Shown: one piece after another, positions 21,090 to 33,474 of the stretch | Numbering within the stretch: position 1 is the stretch's first letter | How the letters are laid out: every line of letters starts with the position of its first letter | Assembly (NCBI GenBank): GCA_010015655.1 | Contig: ML976666.1 | Span: 1,035,107-1,099,106, forward strand | Reading direction: 5' to 3' | Source of the DNA: Bimuria novae-zelandiae CBS 107.79 | Lineage: Eukaryota; Ascomycota; Dothideomycetes; Pleosporales; Didymosphaeriaceae | DNA: 64,000 nt | The notes under the pieces: model-generated | Database searches by the model: none | Seen by the model: only the letters and a program-made list of their open reading frames with translations | Told to the model about the DNA's origin: nothing | Made by a program: the position numbers and the translations under genes

Positions 21090-24000
21090 AATATTTTCCT
21101 TAGGTACCTAAAGTATAGGGAAAGCTACTAGGCTTTAACTTTCTTAAATATATCTTTTTATAAAAAATTTCTTTAAGTATTTCTCTACTTCCTTTTCTTA
21201 GCTTATAAATATTAATTATAATTATTCTAGGTACAGCTTCGTGCCCTCTACTAAGGGGATTTTATAATTTTATTTTTAGTATTTTAGTAGTTCTTCTCCT
21301 TTAATTTCTTTAAGGAGTTCTATATACTTTTAGTATTCTAGCGGAATATTATTAACTTTTCCCTTTACTTTAAGCCCTAAGTATTATACCTAAATTAGTC
21401 TTACGTAGCCTAAATTCTCTTCTATAACTCTTATAATTTTTATAGCTAAAAATTATTTAGTCTATCCTTTAACCCATCCTACTAGGGCATCAAGAGTTAA
21501 TAGCCATACTTTAATATTTTTTATATATTAGTAACTTTTATTATAAGTTTTTAGCTAAGTAGCGTTTTCTTCTGCTAGTTAATAACAAGGTTATGTTTAA
21601 GAAGCTAGTTATAACTAATAATTACTTTTAAGCTTCTAAAATCTATTATCATAAAGCTATATTAGCTCTAGAATCTATTTAGACTAATAGGTAATAGCAT
21701 TATTTTAAGGCGTAACTAGCCTTTGCTATATGCTTAGGATAACGTCCTATTTACTATTTTTACCTATACTAGTGTCTCTTTATTTTTATAAGGCAGGCTT
21801 AGGAGATATTAGATATTTAGTCACTCCAGGATCTATTAGCGCTGTTACTTAGTAACTACTAATTATAACTTTTGTAGTTAGTTATAGGCTATCTACGCCT
21901 ATTTCTACCTTCTTTACCTTTATAGTCGCGCCTCTACTAGTAAGGTCTTTTATCTAGTAGCGTCCTAGTTTTCTAACTTATTATTAGCTTGTTTAGTATA
22001 TTCCTAGGAAGCCTCTGCTTTCTTAGTTTAAGTTTATATAGTTTTATTCAGCTTAGTATTAGTTTTAGTCTTTTTTTTATTACTTTTAGTAAATCGTTTT
22101 GTAGGCGCTCCTACCATTTTTAATTTACTAGACCTCTTTTTCTTTTTAAGGTTTTCCGTGTCGATTGTATTCTGCAACTAGACACTCCTAAGATTTTAGA
22201 TCTTAATATAGTAGTGTTATTTCTCATACTACTATTTATTCTTTTTAATATAGGTGTGCTAGGCAATCTTTATTATAGTTTAGTTATTAAGACTCGTGCC
22301 CTCTATCTATTAGTTTTTTTATAATTATTATTAATCCTAAGTTCGTGCCTTTAGGGTACTATTATATAGCTTCTTTATGTGCTTTATGTATGTAGTGTTT
22401 ATTATTAAAATACCTTTACTATCCTAATTCCTTATAGTGTCGTAACTATTCGTCGGGGAAATGTGTATAGCAGTTTATTATTTATTTATAGTTATTAATA
22501 AACTTATAGTTAAGGTCTTCTAGCGATATTACTACTTATGCCTTTTTTATCTAATATAGTTAGTAGTCATTTTTATTGTAAAGGAACTTGGCTACCCTCT
22601 TATATTATTTTTAAATCTTAATTTATTATCCTAGTACTAGTATATTTCCTTAGTACTTTGTTGCAAACTTATAGATTATTATAGCTCTTAGCCTTTTAAG
22701 TTTAATCTTTTGCGTGCATTCCTAGGGTGTATATATCTAGCTATTATATACCTAGCACTTTTCTTTTAATAGATAAAAAAGGACTTTATACTCTTATACT
22801 ATCTTCTATTCCGTTCCTTCTAGTGTCTCTAAAACCTCGAGTTCTATATTAGTGACTTTATTTTTATATATTTTTAATAGTATAAGTAGTAGCACCCGTA
22901 GCGTAGCTATTATTATTTAAATAATCTAAGCTTTCTTACTTTATCCTTTATTATGCTTTAGGTAATTACTTTAAAAATAACCCTATTCTTTATATCTTAA
23001 GTACGCTTTTTACTCTTAGTTAAATAGTCTATTATTATAGCTCTTTTACTACTTCCTTGGTTTCTATTCTTAAGTTATATTAACTATTACAATATTTCTA
23101 TCGTAGTCCTTCTATAGTTTCTAGCTTATTTTAATATTAATTTAGATATAATTGCCTTTTCGCTTTTTTAATTATTATTTATATAGATAATTATTAATTT
23201 TTATACCTAGCTTTACTAGTTCCTTTAGATTATTTACCTTATTACAGTAGGTAAGCTCGTTCTTAACGCTTTCCTTTAGCCTGTTGTAGTAAGCTACTTA
23301 AAATAGGGTATTATCTTAATTAATTTTAGCTTATAGGTGTCTAAACTTAGCTATATAGGTACTGCTAGTCCTATTTATTTAAGCCTTTATATTTTATGTT
23401 AAGCTTATTATTCCTTGTTAACCTTTTAAAACATAATTTAGATTTATTCCTTAAAAGATACCTAGTCCTTAAACACCTTCTTAGTTTTATTATTATATTC
23501 TAAGATATTATCTTTATTTTCTAGATAATTCTTAGTAAGGGGTTAAAGCTACTTAGCTACCTTACCCTTTTTATACATGCCTACTACTAGGATTTTAAAC
23601 TATTTAGTCTTAAAAATATCCTTATTATATTAGTAGTATAGTTGTATATCCTTAAAGAACGCCTTAAGTCCTTCTTATTTCCCTTTATAGACTTTAGAAA
23701 CTTTAAAGAATATCCTTCCTATAATTATAATAGCTGGAACGTAAGCTATTAGCTTAGCTAATTACTTCTTAAGCTATTATATCTCGTTAGCTTACTTAGC
23801 TAGTAATAATATTAGGTTTATAGTTAGCCTAAAAGCACTACTTCTTATTAGGGCCCTTAAGCTAGTAGTACTTAATAGTGTTATTATATTATCTTAGACC
23901 TTTAGGTAGTTAAAGTATTACAAGGAGCTAAACGTACCTAAGCCTATTTTAAGTGAGGGGAGGGTAGGTTAAGTGTAAAACACTTCATAGATATTTAATA

Positions 24001-24435
24001 GTTAAGAGCTAAGGATAATAATAAGAATAGTTATAAATAATCTAATTTTAGAATAAACTATAAAATAACTAAGTAAGCGATTTACTAATCTGTTATAAAA
24101 AAATATACTCGTAGTGTTAATAAGTTAGCTATACGAAGTAGGAAAAGTGTAAAAAAAATTATAAAACGATATACTATTTATCTTAGTCCTTGCTATTATT
24201 AAAATTATTATTATAATCCCGCTAAGGCCTTCTTCCTAAAGGTAGTTCCTAAGACTTATTATAGTCCTAACCCTTATATAGAACTTCTTGCTTATACTGG
24301 ACTATATTACGTAATTACTAACCTAAGCTACCCCGCGCCTCTATATGTTCCTTCAACGCAGTTATTCCGCTAATATTAACTCTCTTAGCGTAATTGTCTG
24401 GTTCCTTTGTTCTGGTGGGGTTCGTGATCGTAACA
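21090..24435 (-). mobile_element. Gypsy family A copy 2: 5' LTR, gag, protease and start of pol (minus)
   Basis: This segment aligns along its whole length with 39760-43108. The LTR is at 23916-24435 and gag at about 23700-22300. Protease near 21840 keeps TALIDPGATKYLI-type residues. Pol is cut at about 21,090, where it abuts the family C RNase H. Both copies carry RIP-type transitions at different sites, so they were mutated after they separated. Confidence 0.8.
23916..24435 (-). repeat. Family A LTR (5' LTR of copy 2)
   Basis: 520 bp; on the minus strand it starts TGTTACGATCACG and ends CTCCTTGTAATA. It is comparable in length with 28732-29246 (515 bp) and 42590-43108 (519 bp). Confidence 0.8.
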
Positions 24436-26156
24436 CTAGACTAATAGATAGATAGAACGTACGAATTAGACTCTAGAGTAGTATTTATAATTTTACGTTA
24501 ATAAGTAATAAGATTATTAGGTAAAGTTACTACTAATAGTCTAGCTATCGTATAACAGCGTAAAGTTAGGTACGATATAGTACTCTTTATACTATATAAA
24601 CTATGGATATAAGCTAATTACTCATTAAGATCTAAAAGATGTAGAAAGCATTTCTATAAGAGCCTAAGATAAACCTTAAAAAATAAAGAAACTCTATAAA
24701 GCCCTATAAGAATAAATTACCTAAAAGGCCCTTATAGTATCTAAGAATATAAATAAGTAAAGTATTAAAGGATTAACCGTTAAAAAGGGGGACAAAATTT
24801 TTCTATTATAAAAAAAATTTAAGGATAAAACGACCTAGTAGAAAACTAAATTATCTTTAAGTAGGCCTTTTTAAGGTACAAGAAACTAAAGGACTAATTA
24901 TAACTAAGTTACTTCTACTACTAGGTATAAAGATATATTTTATATTTTATAAATTACTTTTAGAACTAGCACCCCTAGTTGCGCTAGTTAAAACCTAGTT
25001 AGATCTAGAAGATAATAAGTATATGATAAAGGAAATCAGGGACCTAAGAATAATTTAAGCTTAACTTAAATATTTAGTTAAATAGAAAGAATAGCTAGAA
25101 TAATATAATACTTAAAAGCTAAAAGAAAACCTTATAAACTATAAGTTACTAGTATTAAATTACTGGTAGTAATACCTAAAGAAGAGATGGCATCTTTAAA
25201 ATAAATTAATAAAAAAGTTTAAAAAAATTAAAAGATAAGGAAAAATTAGCCTGTATTTAGCCTAGGTTAGTAAAAAGTACAAATAGCGATAGTTTAGGAA
25301 TAATAGTAGTACTTATACTTTTTAAAGCCTCCTTTTCTAACTAATCTAGAACGTTAGCTATATAAATATTATAGTAAAGACCTACTTTTCTTCTTTTATT
25401 TACGCAATTTTTAACTTTAAGCAAGCTACCTCTACTTTTACCTAAAGTAAGGCTAGGCGCTTTTTACGCTTTATAGCCTAAACTCTCTCTTACTCTTTTT
25501 TAAGGACTTAGAGGCTATAATTTATATAAACTATAATACAAGTAGCACCACTACCTAGTAGTAGTATTTATAAAGTACTTTAGGTTATTCTTTTCCTTAT
25601 AAAGTTTATAATATATTAGTATTTCTAAACCCTAAACGCGAGTTTAATTAGTACGCTAATAATAAGACTTAGTTAATAATTTCTTTATTATCTTAGGCAT
25701 GGTTAAGGAGGCTAGGGAAATCTAAAGAAGGATATAACGTAACCCTAGATAAGGACGCGCTTACCTTTATATTTTAAAGACGAGTCCTAGATAAGACGCG
25801 TAACACGGCCCTATAATAATATATAAAAATAAGATATTAAAATAAAAATTTTAAAAAGGGGGATAATATTATAATTACGGAAAATTACAGTAGTATAGTA
25901 ACTATAAATTATAGAATAATAGAATAAATAAAGGTCTACGTAAAAGGACTAATAGGGCTTAGTGTACTAATAAGCAGGGCAAGATAAGGTTAGTAGTTAC
26001 GTAATTAGAATTCTACTAAGAGGATAGAATCCTAAGAAGACACTAGCTTATTATTATCTCTAGCTTTTAACTACTAAATATGCACACGGTGCTTTACCCT
26101 TAACCTATCCTCCCCATTATCCGGAACAGGCTTAGGTACGTATAGCCCTTGTAACA
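24436..26156 (+). mobile_element. Gypsy family A copy 3: integrase C-terminus, chromodomain, 3' LTR (plus)
   Basis: The plus strand starts inside integrase (TDRTNRL-like residues) directly after the copy 2 LTR. At about 25065-25170 a chromodomain relic reads KYLVK.KE.LE.YNT and ENLINYKLLVL. A purine tract (AAAAAGGGGGATAA) precedes the 3' LTR at 25867. It may be the distal part of the same plus-strand element as copy 1, split by later insertions, but the intervening pol has been lost. Confidence 0.7.
25867..26156 (+). repeat. Family A 3' LTR with internal deletion
   Basis: It runs from TATTATAATTACGG (the RIPped form of TGTTACAATTACGG) to GCCCTTGTAACA. At 290 bp it lacks about 230 bp of the middle, compared with the 519-bp copy at 42590-43108. 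Confidence 0.75.
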
Positions 26157-26969
26157 ATAAAATATATAAGGGTTATCAGTAACTTAAGGTAGCTAAAGCT
26201 TTAAGACTAAGCTTTAGGACCTTAACGCTATAGCTTTTAATTTAAGGTTTTTGCTTTTAATTAATACGCTTTTGGGGCCCTTAAACGTATTAACGCCTTT
26301 TTATAAGCTACGAAAAACACTAACGCTATTCTTTTAAGCTATATTAAGTAGAGCTACTACTACTTTCTTAGTTGCTTTTTTATATAGCTCTAATAGCCCT
26401 AGGCCGAAATTTAATGCTTAGTTTACTAATAACTTTAATAGTATTAACTAGGCAAGATTATTATAGTATATAAAGCCTTCGCGTACGCAGAGGTTTAAGA
26501 AGTCCTTACTCTATAATTACGGGTATCGCGTTGCTTTCTAGGCAAATATGCAGCGTATATTTTTCGTTTATTACTATTGCTATATATATAAAGTACCTAG
26601 TAATTAATTTATAAAGGAGACGACAAGCTCTACAACGTTAGCAAAGAACTATGTAGAGCAGAGACGGCCAGGCTATAAGTACTTTTGCCTAGGCAAGTAA
26701 TTAACTCTATTAGAGTTCGAGCAGTGCACTTTTACTAGCCTTATAAGCGCTAGCGTTAGAGTGCTATAAAAGGTATTTAACGCCTTAAAAAACTTTAATT
26801 AATAGTATTTTTAACTTACTTTAATTAACTAGCTTACTAGAAAATTATTACTTACTACGCGAAATAGAAACGCTATTCTTTTAAAAGCTTTTACGCGCTA
26901 CTAACTTAGAGGCTAAGCTAATTACTTTTTAGAGCTATATAACTATTACCACCTTCTTATTAAGGTTAT

Positions 26970-27224
26970 TGTCCGTACGCAGTACGGGCAGCTACCTAAT
27001 GCGATGTCTTAAGACAGGTGACAATGGTTATGTAATACCGCACAGGCAAAGGCACAGACCATAGTCACCGTGCGTGAGCATTAATCCTTATAACCCCCTT
27101 TCCTCCGTACGTAGAATAGACAGAGAAGACTTGAATACCAGACCCTTTTCTCACCCGTACCATCGTACAACTATCTAGCCCTGTCATATCGCGATATGCT
27201 TGGCTTAGTATAGCCCATTCAACA
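26970..27224 (-). mobile_element. Solo LTR, family E (255 bp), TSD GTTAT
   Basis: It is the reverse complement of 33221-33474 with few differences. It starts TGTCCGTACGCAGTACGGGC and ends GCCCATTCAACA on the plus strand. GTTAT is duplicated exactly at 26965-26969 and 27225-27229. It is GC-balanced and nearly free of RIP-type damage inside badly RIPped hAT sequence. Orientation is relative to the second copy. Confidence 0.92.
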
Positions 27225-27419
27225 GTTATATATAAATTTATAACATTATACATAAACTAAGCTCGCTTGCGCCCTTAGCAAAATCTATATTAGCTTTAAT
27301 AGCTAGTTTATAAAAGGTAGTAAGAGTGCGTTTTGTGGGCTTATTACTTACTATAATAATAGTTCTATTAAGCTTTATAACCTTTCTTTTACTTTTTTTA
27401 ACTTAGTAGTGCGCATATA

Positions 27420-28665
27420 CAGTGCCAAGACATTAGTCTGTTGACACCGGACCCGCGTCGCGCATCCCCACCCAACCTTAATCTTTTTAGCCTTCCACTA
27501 ACCCACCAGGCAACGCGAATTTGGCAGGGAAATTAGTAGCAATTAAGGGAGGAATAATAAATTAAGTAAATTATAAAGAGCTAGGATATTATCTATAGTA
27601 GAGGCGGGAGAATTAAAAGCTTCAATCGCGTCGCGTTTTAGCTGCACACGGCAGACAATTTATAACACAATTAAGCGATGGAATAACTATAATATAACTA
27701 AATCTTTACCTCGATCTAGTTAGCTAAAGAAGCTTACACGCTAATAAGAATAATTACTGCTTTAAATCGCTCGCCAGCACCTTAGAATTAAGTATGTATA
27801 GTTAAAGGCTAAAGTTACAGGCGTACAGGTTCATCGCAAGACACTCTATTAGCTACTTAAGAAACACTATATTACAAACTAAGTAGCAAAGAAGAGGCCT
27901 AAGCTCACTCTAGTACATGCAAGATTAAGGCGTTAATAGGCTTAGCAGATGCAGAATTTTAACTTTAAAAGCGTGACTTTTTCTAATGAGGTCTTAGCAG
28001 AGCGAGGTAAGGGAAAGAAGAGGATCTAGGTCTTTAAGACGCTACTCTAAAAATAGGATCACGATAAGATTGAAGAGGAGGATATTTAGAAGGGGATAGT
28101 ACAGATGTTCTGGGCCTGCTTCTGGTATGAAGGTCGATCTGAACTCATCGCAATGGAACGAGATCCACAAGCTCTACGGAATGGCTACAGTGCACGCTTA
28201 TATATCTGGGCGCTAGAGGAAGGGCTCCTACTAGTATTAGATGAAGATACTATCTATTAGATGGATAATGCACTAATTTATACCGCCTATAAGATGGCCC
28301 TCTAGCTGGAGGCAATAGACATTAAAGTTCTAGATTTCCCTCCTTACTCACCTAACCTTAATCTAATTAAGCACCTCTGGTGGGCACTTAAACAGAAGGT
28401 AATTAAATTACATCCGGAATTGGAGGACTAAGGGTGGTAGCAGATTGATAGAGACGCATTTATCGACGCTGCCCAAGAAGCTTGGCGAGCCCTGCCCCAG
28501 GGTCTCATGAAGAAGCTCATTGATTCTATGCCAAGGAGAATACAGGCAGTGATAAAAGCTAGAGGCTGGCAAACAAAGTACTGAAATAGCATTCAATTAA
28601 GGCCTTGAAATTACTGTCAAAAAAGTTGAAATTTTCGGTGTCAACAGACTAATGTCCTAGTACTG
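27420..28665 (+). mobile_element. Tc1/mariner transposon with 30-bp TIRs and TA duplication
   Basis: The TIRs are CAGTGCCAAGACATTAGTCT... and CAGTACTAGGACATTAGTCT... (reverse complement), both continuing GTTGACACCG. TA flanks both ends (27418-27419 and 28666-28667). The element lies within the hAT frame. The interior holds one transposase relic on the plus strand. It is less mutated than its surroundings. Confidence 0.93.
27677..28583 (+). pseudogene. Tc1/mariner transposase relic (DDE_3 type)
   Basis: An N-terminal HTH region with stops (about 27680-27900) is followed by TVQVHRKTLYQLLKKHYITN-like sequence. A catalytic domain then reads VQMFWACFWYEGRSELIAME, LLLVLDEDTIY.MDNALIY and VLDFPPYSPNLNLIKHLWWA. 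It ends with ALPQGLMKKLIDSMPRRIQA and RGWQTKY at the TGA at 28583. The family motif is YSPDLNPIEHLW. Here Asp is Asn and the catalytic Glu is Lys, both G-to-A changes, on top of at least seven in-frame stops. It is inactive. Confidence 0.88.
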
Positions 28666-28731
28666 TAAGCGAGAAAGTTACTATAGTTATTATTAAGACG
28701 CTATAGGCCTTTAGTGTTAATACTAGCTTAG

Positions 28732-29246
28732 TGTTACAAGGGGCTGTACGTACCTAAGCCTGTTCCGGGTGAGGGGAGGATAGGTTAAGGGTGAAGCACC
28801 TTGTAAATATTTAGTAGTTAAAAGCTAGGGATAATAACAAGATTAGTTATAAATAATTTATTCCTATAACAAACTATAGAATAACTAACTAAGAGGTTTA
28901 ATAATGTATTATAAGAGATATACTTGTAGTGTTAAAAGTTAATTATAAAAAGTATGAAAGGTATAAAAGTACCCTAGACTATATACTTGTTATCTTATTC
29001 CTTAATAATTTAGAATTCCCTTAGTTCCTAAAGAGACTTACTCTAAATAGGGTATCTTTTAGTTCTTTTGCTAAGCTAGTGTCCTCCCTAAACTCTATTC
29101 TCTTAGTCAAATCTTAATTACGTAACTACTAATCTAATCCTATCTCGCCTACTAACGTACTAAGCCCTATTAGTCCTTCTACGTAGACTTTTATTATTTT
29201 ATAATTCACGATTACTATACTGCTATAATATTTCATATTTATAATA
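28732..29246 (-). repeat. Family A 3' LTR of copy 4
   Basis: 515 bp, from TGTTACAAGGGGC (plus-strand reading) to the purine tract complement TTATCCCCC. It pairs with 42590-43108. Confidence 0.88.
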
Positions 29247-29266
29247 TTATCCCCCATTTTACGGTT

Positions 29267-29671
29267 TGTTAGGATCTGAGATACAGGGAAGGCTGTGCCA
29301 GTTTTGTATCTAATCCCTCATGTCATTCGCCAGGAATAACCAGTCATTAGCGACTACGTCGCAGGGCGCTAAGTCACGTAGCTACTCTCTAGAGAGCGCT
29401 CTGTAGAGAGCGCTCGCCAACGAGCAGGAACAAGCCAAGTATATAGGAACGCAAATATAAGCTTTTATATTTATATTTAACCTGTGTATTAATCTATCGT
29501 TTAGATTTAACTTAGGCTCTTATTCATTTAATTATACTATATATACTTTTAATACTAACGCCCTATTAATAAGCGTAAGCTATTAGTAAAACTTTTATCT
29601 ATATTACTAACGCTCTTGCCTAAAAACTAACCCTAGACCCTTTTAGACTAGCTACCTATAGGGGCTTAATA
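29267..29671 (+). repeat. Family B 5' LTR
   Basis: 405 bp, starting TGTTAGGATCTGAGATACAG and ending GGGGCTTAATA. It contains a duplicated TAGAGAGCGCTC block that the 3' LTR has only once. Confidence 0.88.
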
Positions 29672-32600
29672 TCTTAAATACCCTTAATATAAGCGTTAAT
29701 AATACCTTTTTTTTACTAATACGATAGATACTTAAATAGATACTCTTAAAGGAGTAAGTATTACTATAACTAGTAAAAGAATAAAGAGCTTCTATAGAAA
29801 GCTTAACTTCTTTTATAGTAAACGTTACTATATGAAACTCTAGATCTTGCAACTTAATCTATACTTTTATAAAATAAAAAAAGAATACGGAAATACTAAT
29901 AAGACTATATTTACTCTTATTTATATAAAGGGATTTGCCTTTAAGTAGATTTATCCTTACATTAATTAATACCTAGCTAGAGCTAATATAGAGGGCAACG
30001 CTATAGATAAAATTATAAAAAATTATAATATTTTTTACGCTAAAGTTAAATAATACTTTAAAATTACTAACTAAGAAGCTATTACTAAATAAGCTCCCTA
30101 ATAACTTAAGTAAACTTATTTAGTAGCTAAATTTAAATTTAAATTCTAAAAGAAAGTTAACTAAGTTAAATAGAATAATATTAGTTTCATAACTATATTT
30201 TATAAAGGATTAAAGTAATATATACGCGAGGAACTATTCCATAGTAAAGTAAAATTAATACCTTATAAGCGCTCGCGATAGAAGTAACTCAAATTAATAA
30301 TAAATAGTATAAACTAGAATAAGACCTACGCTAGAACTAAGATATATAAAAAGTTATTAAGCACCTACTATAAAAATTAATTATTATAACTCTAAATAAT
30401 AGCTATAGCGTAGAAACTGAGTTAATTATAGTTACTAACTAATAGAAGGAATCCAGTACTAATAAGTTAACGTAACAGGGAAAAGAACAGGAAAGGTTAA
30501 AGGCTTTTATAAGTCTAACCAAGGACGTACCCTAGATAGAACCTATAGACAAGGGACCGGGGCACGCCTCTGCTATACATATGGCAAACCGGGCCACATA
30601 ACCAGGAACTACAGATCTAAGAATAAAATTATTAGACAGTTAAACGTACTAGTTACTGGAAACGCTAATACGACCGATAAAGAATATAAAGTAGTTAACG
30701 CTATTAAGCAACTTAATATTAAAAAAAAAATTTGAACAATTAAGATCCCCTAACTTATAACTCCACGAGGATATATAAAAAGGTTTAAATAAGAAAGAGA
30801 TAGAGCTAGTGCCTTAAATTTTTACACCTTACCTTAGCTAGAGCAAACTAGTTACTAGCAAGATAATAAATATTTTTAACTTCTTAAAAAAATACTAACT
30901 AAGAGAAAAAGACTTTAAATTTATAACAATAAAATAATAAGATAAAGACTATAAAGTAGCACTACACTATACTTACTAACCTAACTTAGTTAATAAAGTA
31001 GCACGTGAATAGGTAGATTACTACTATAAAAATAGAGACTTTTAGAAGAAGTACCTAAATAAAAACCTAAACTATAAACTATAGTATAACCTAGACTACT
31101 AAAACCCTACGCATGGAACTATATTATAAACCCTCTATAAAGAAGATTAATATACTATATATTACTAAGCTAAAGAATATAGATATTTTCCCTAAATATA
31201 CTTATAGTATAAATAAAAATAGTTTAACTGCCCTATCGCCCGTTATAATATTTATTTTTAAGGTAAGCGAGAAATAAGATACTTTTTATATCTTAATAAA
31301 ATACTTAACAAAGTATTATTATTACTGGTTAACAGGAAATGCGCGTTAAACGCATAATAAATATATTTATACCTAAGTTACATAATGCACATAGACTAGA
31401 AGGTAAAATATAGATTTAATTAAGTACTTAAGGGAAGAACAACCCTTAGGATTAAATTAGTAAAAGAAAAGGGAAATAGTGAAAACTCTAAAAGGGTAAC
31501 TTAGCGACAGTTACAGGAGGAACAGTCTATCTTAAGCCTATAGAGCCACAAGATAAGAGAATGTCTTTTTTAGACCTAGGCTTAGGCGAGAAGACGCCTT
31601 TAGAGAGCTAAATACTACGAATAGTTAGACATTAATTAAGCTACTAGTATAGCTTAAAGGAATATAAATAAAAGTTATACTAAACTGAGGAGCACAAAAA
31701 TGTTATATACTAAAAAAGCACTTAATAAAGCAGGACTTTATAAACGCAAAAATACTATACCCTATACTATTTATATCGCGAATAAATAACTAATGCCTAG
31801 TAAAGTAAGAATTAAATATAAAATTAAAATAACCCTTTAGATCTATAGACACTAGAAACTAATTACCCTTAACGTTATTAAGGAAGCTAATTACGACGTG
31901 ATTTTAAAACTACTATAGTTAAGGAAGCATAACCCTATAATAAAAAAAAAAAAAGAAGGTATCTTTTAAGCGCTATAATTATATATTATAAGTATAGCCT
32001 ACGCATTAATAAAGGACGATAGTAAATAAAAGAGCTATTAATAATATAGTCTCGCGATAAATAGTTAAAAAACGGGAGTAACCCTTCGTAGACGCTAGCA
32101 GGAACCACCAGGTTATAGAACGCAAGAAGACGGATTATAGCATAAACTATAAAATTCTAGAATACTACCGTGCATAGAATTATATATTTACTAAAGGAGA
32201 AGGGAAAGCAAACCTTTTAGAATATTAACCTTAAGATTATATAATTAATCTAGAAAATAGAAAGACGCCACCTTTTAGACCACTATATAGTAAAATAGGA
32301 AAAAAAACTCTAGTAAAAAAAGTAATTTATTAAGATAAACCTTATAAAAGGATACATTAGACCTTTAAACTCACTAGTAGCCAGCCCTTTTATATTTATA
32401 CTAAAGAAGAATAGACAACCAAGGCCCTATATAAACTATAGAAAACTTAATAACATAATAATTAAGAATTAATACCTACTACTAAATATCACAGAACTCT
32501 AAGACTAACTCTTAAGAGTAATAATCTTTACGATAATAGATCTATAAGATAGATACTACCTTATATAAATTAAAAAAGGTAATAAGTAGAAGACAACGTT

Positions 32601-33220
32601 TAGAACACGCTATAGACTATTTAAATATATAGTTATACCCTTTAGACTTACTAATTCACTAGTAACCTTTTAGGCACTTATTAATAACGTCTTATGGAAT
32701 TATCTAAACTTATTTGTTATTATATACATAAATAATATACTTGTCTTTTCTAAAAACGAATCAGATCACGTACCGCATGTATAGATAGTACTAAAAACAC
32801 TAGATCGGACACATCTACAAATTAAGTCAAAGAACTGTAAATTCTATATACAGAAACTAGAATTTCTAAAACATATTATTAGCACAAAAGGAATACAAGT
32901 AAGCCTAAATAAGATTAAATACGTAAAGAACTAGCCACGACTAAAAAAAAGTAAAGGATATTTAAGAATTCTTAGGATTCTATAGATTTAATAGGCAATT
33001 TATCGAGGATTACGTCAAAATTATAATACTACTTACTAGCCTTATAATGAAGGTTACGCCTTTTATATAAATAGTAAAATATAGAATTTTATTCTAACTC
33101 CTAAAAACTATATATATTATGCCACCCGTACTAGTGTACTTTAGAGACAATAAACCTCTATAATTTAAAACTAACGCTAGCGACCGCGCTATAGGAGCAT
33201 ATACAAAATAATTCTAGAAT

Positions 33221-33474
33221 TGTTGAATGGGCTATACTAAGCCAAGCATATCGCGATATGATAGGGCTAGATAGTTGTACAATGGTACGGGTGAGAAAAG
33301 GGTCTGGTATTCAAGTCTTGTCTGTCTATTCTACGTACGGAGGAAAGGGGGTTATAAGGATGATGCTCGCGCATGGTGACTATGGTCTGTGCCTTTGCCT
33401 GTGCGGTATTACATAACCATTGTCACCTGTCTTAAGACATCGCATTAGGTAGCTGTCCGTACTGCGTACGGACA
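33221..33474 (+). mobile_element. Solo LTR, family E (254 bp), TSD AGAAT
   Basis: It starts TGTTGAATGGGCTATACTAA and ends GTACTGCGTACGGACA. AGAAT is duplicated exactly at 33216-33220 and 33475-33479. Without it the RNase H region of the family B element reads through. It is inverted relative to 26970-27224 and similarly undamaged. Confidence 0.93.
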
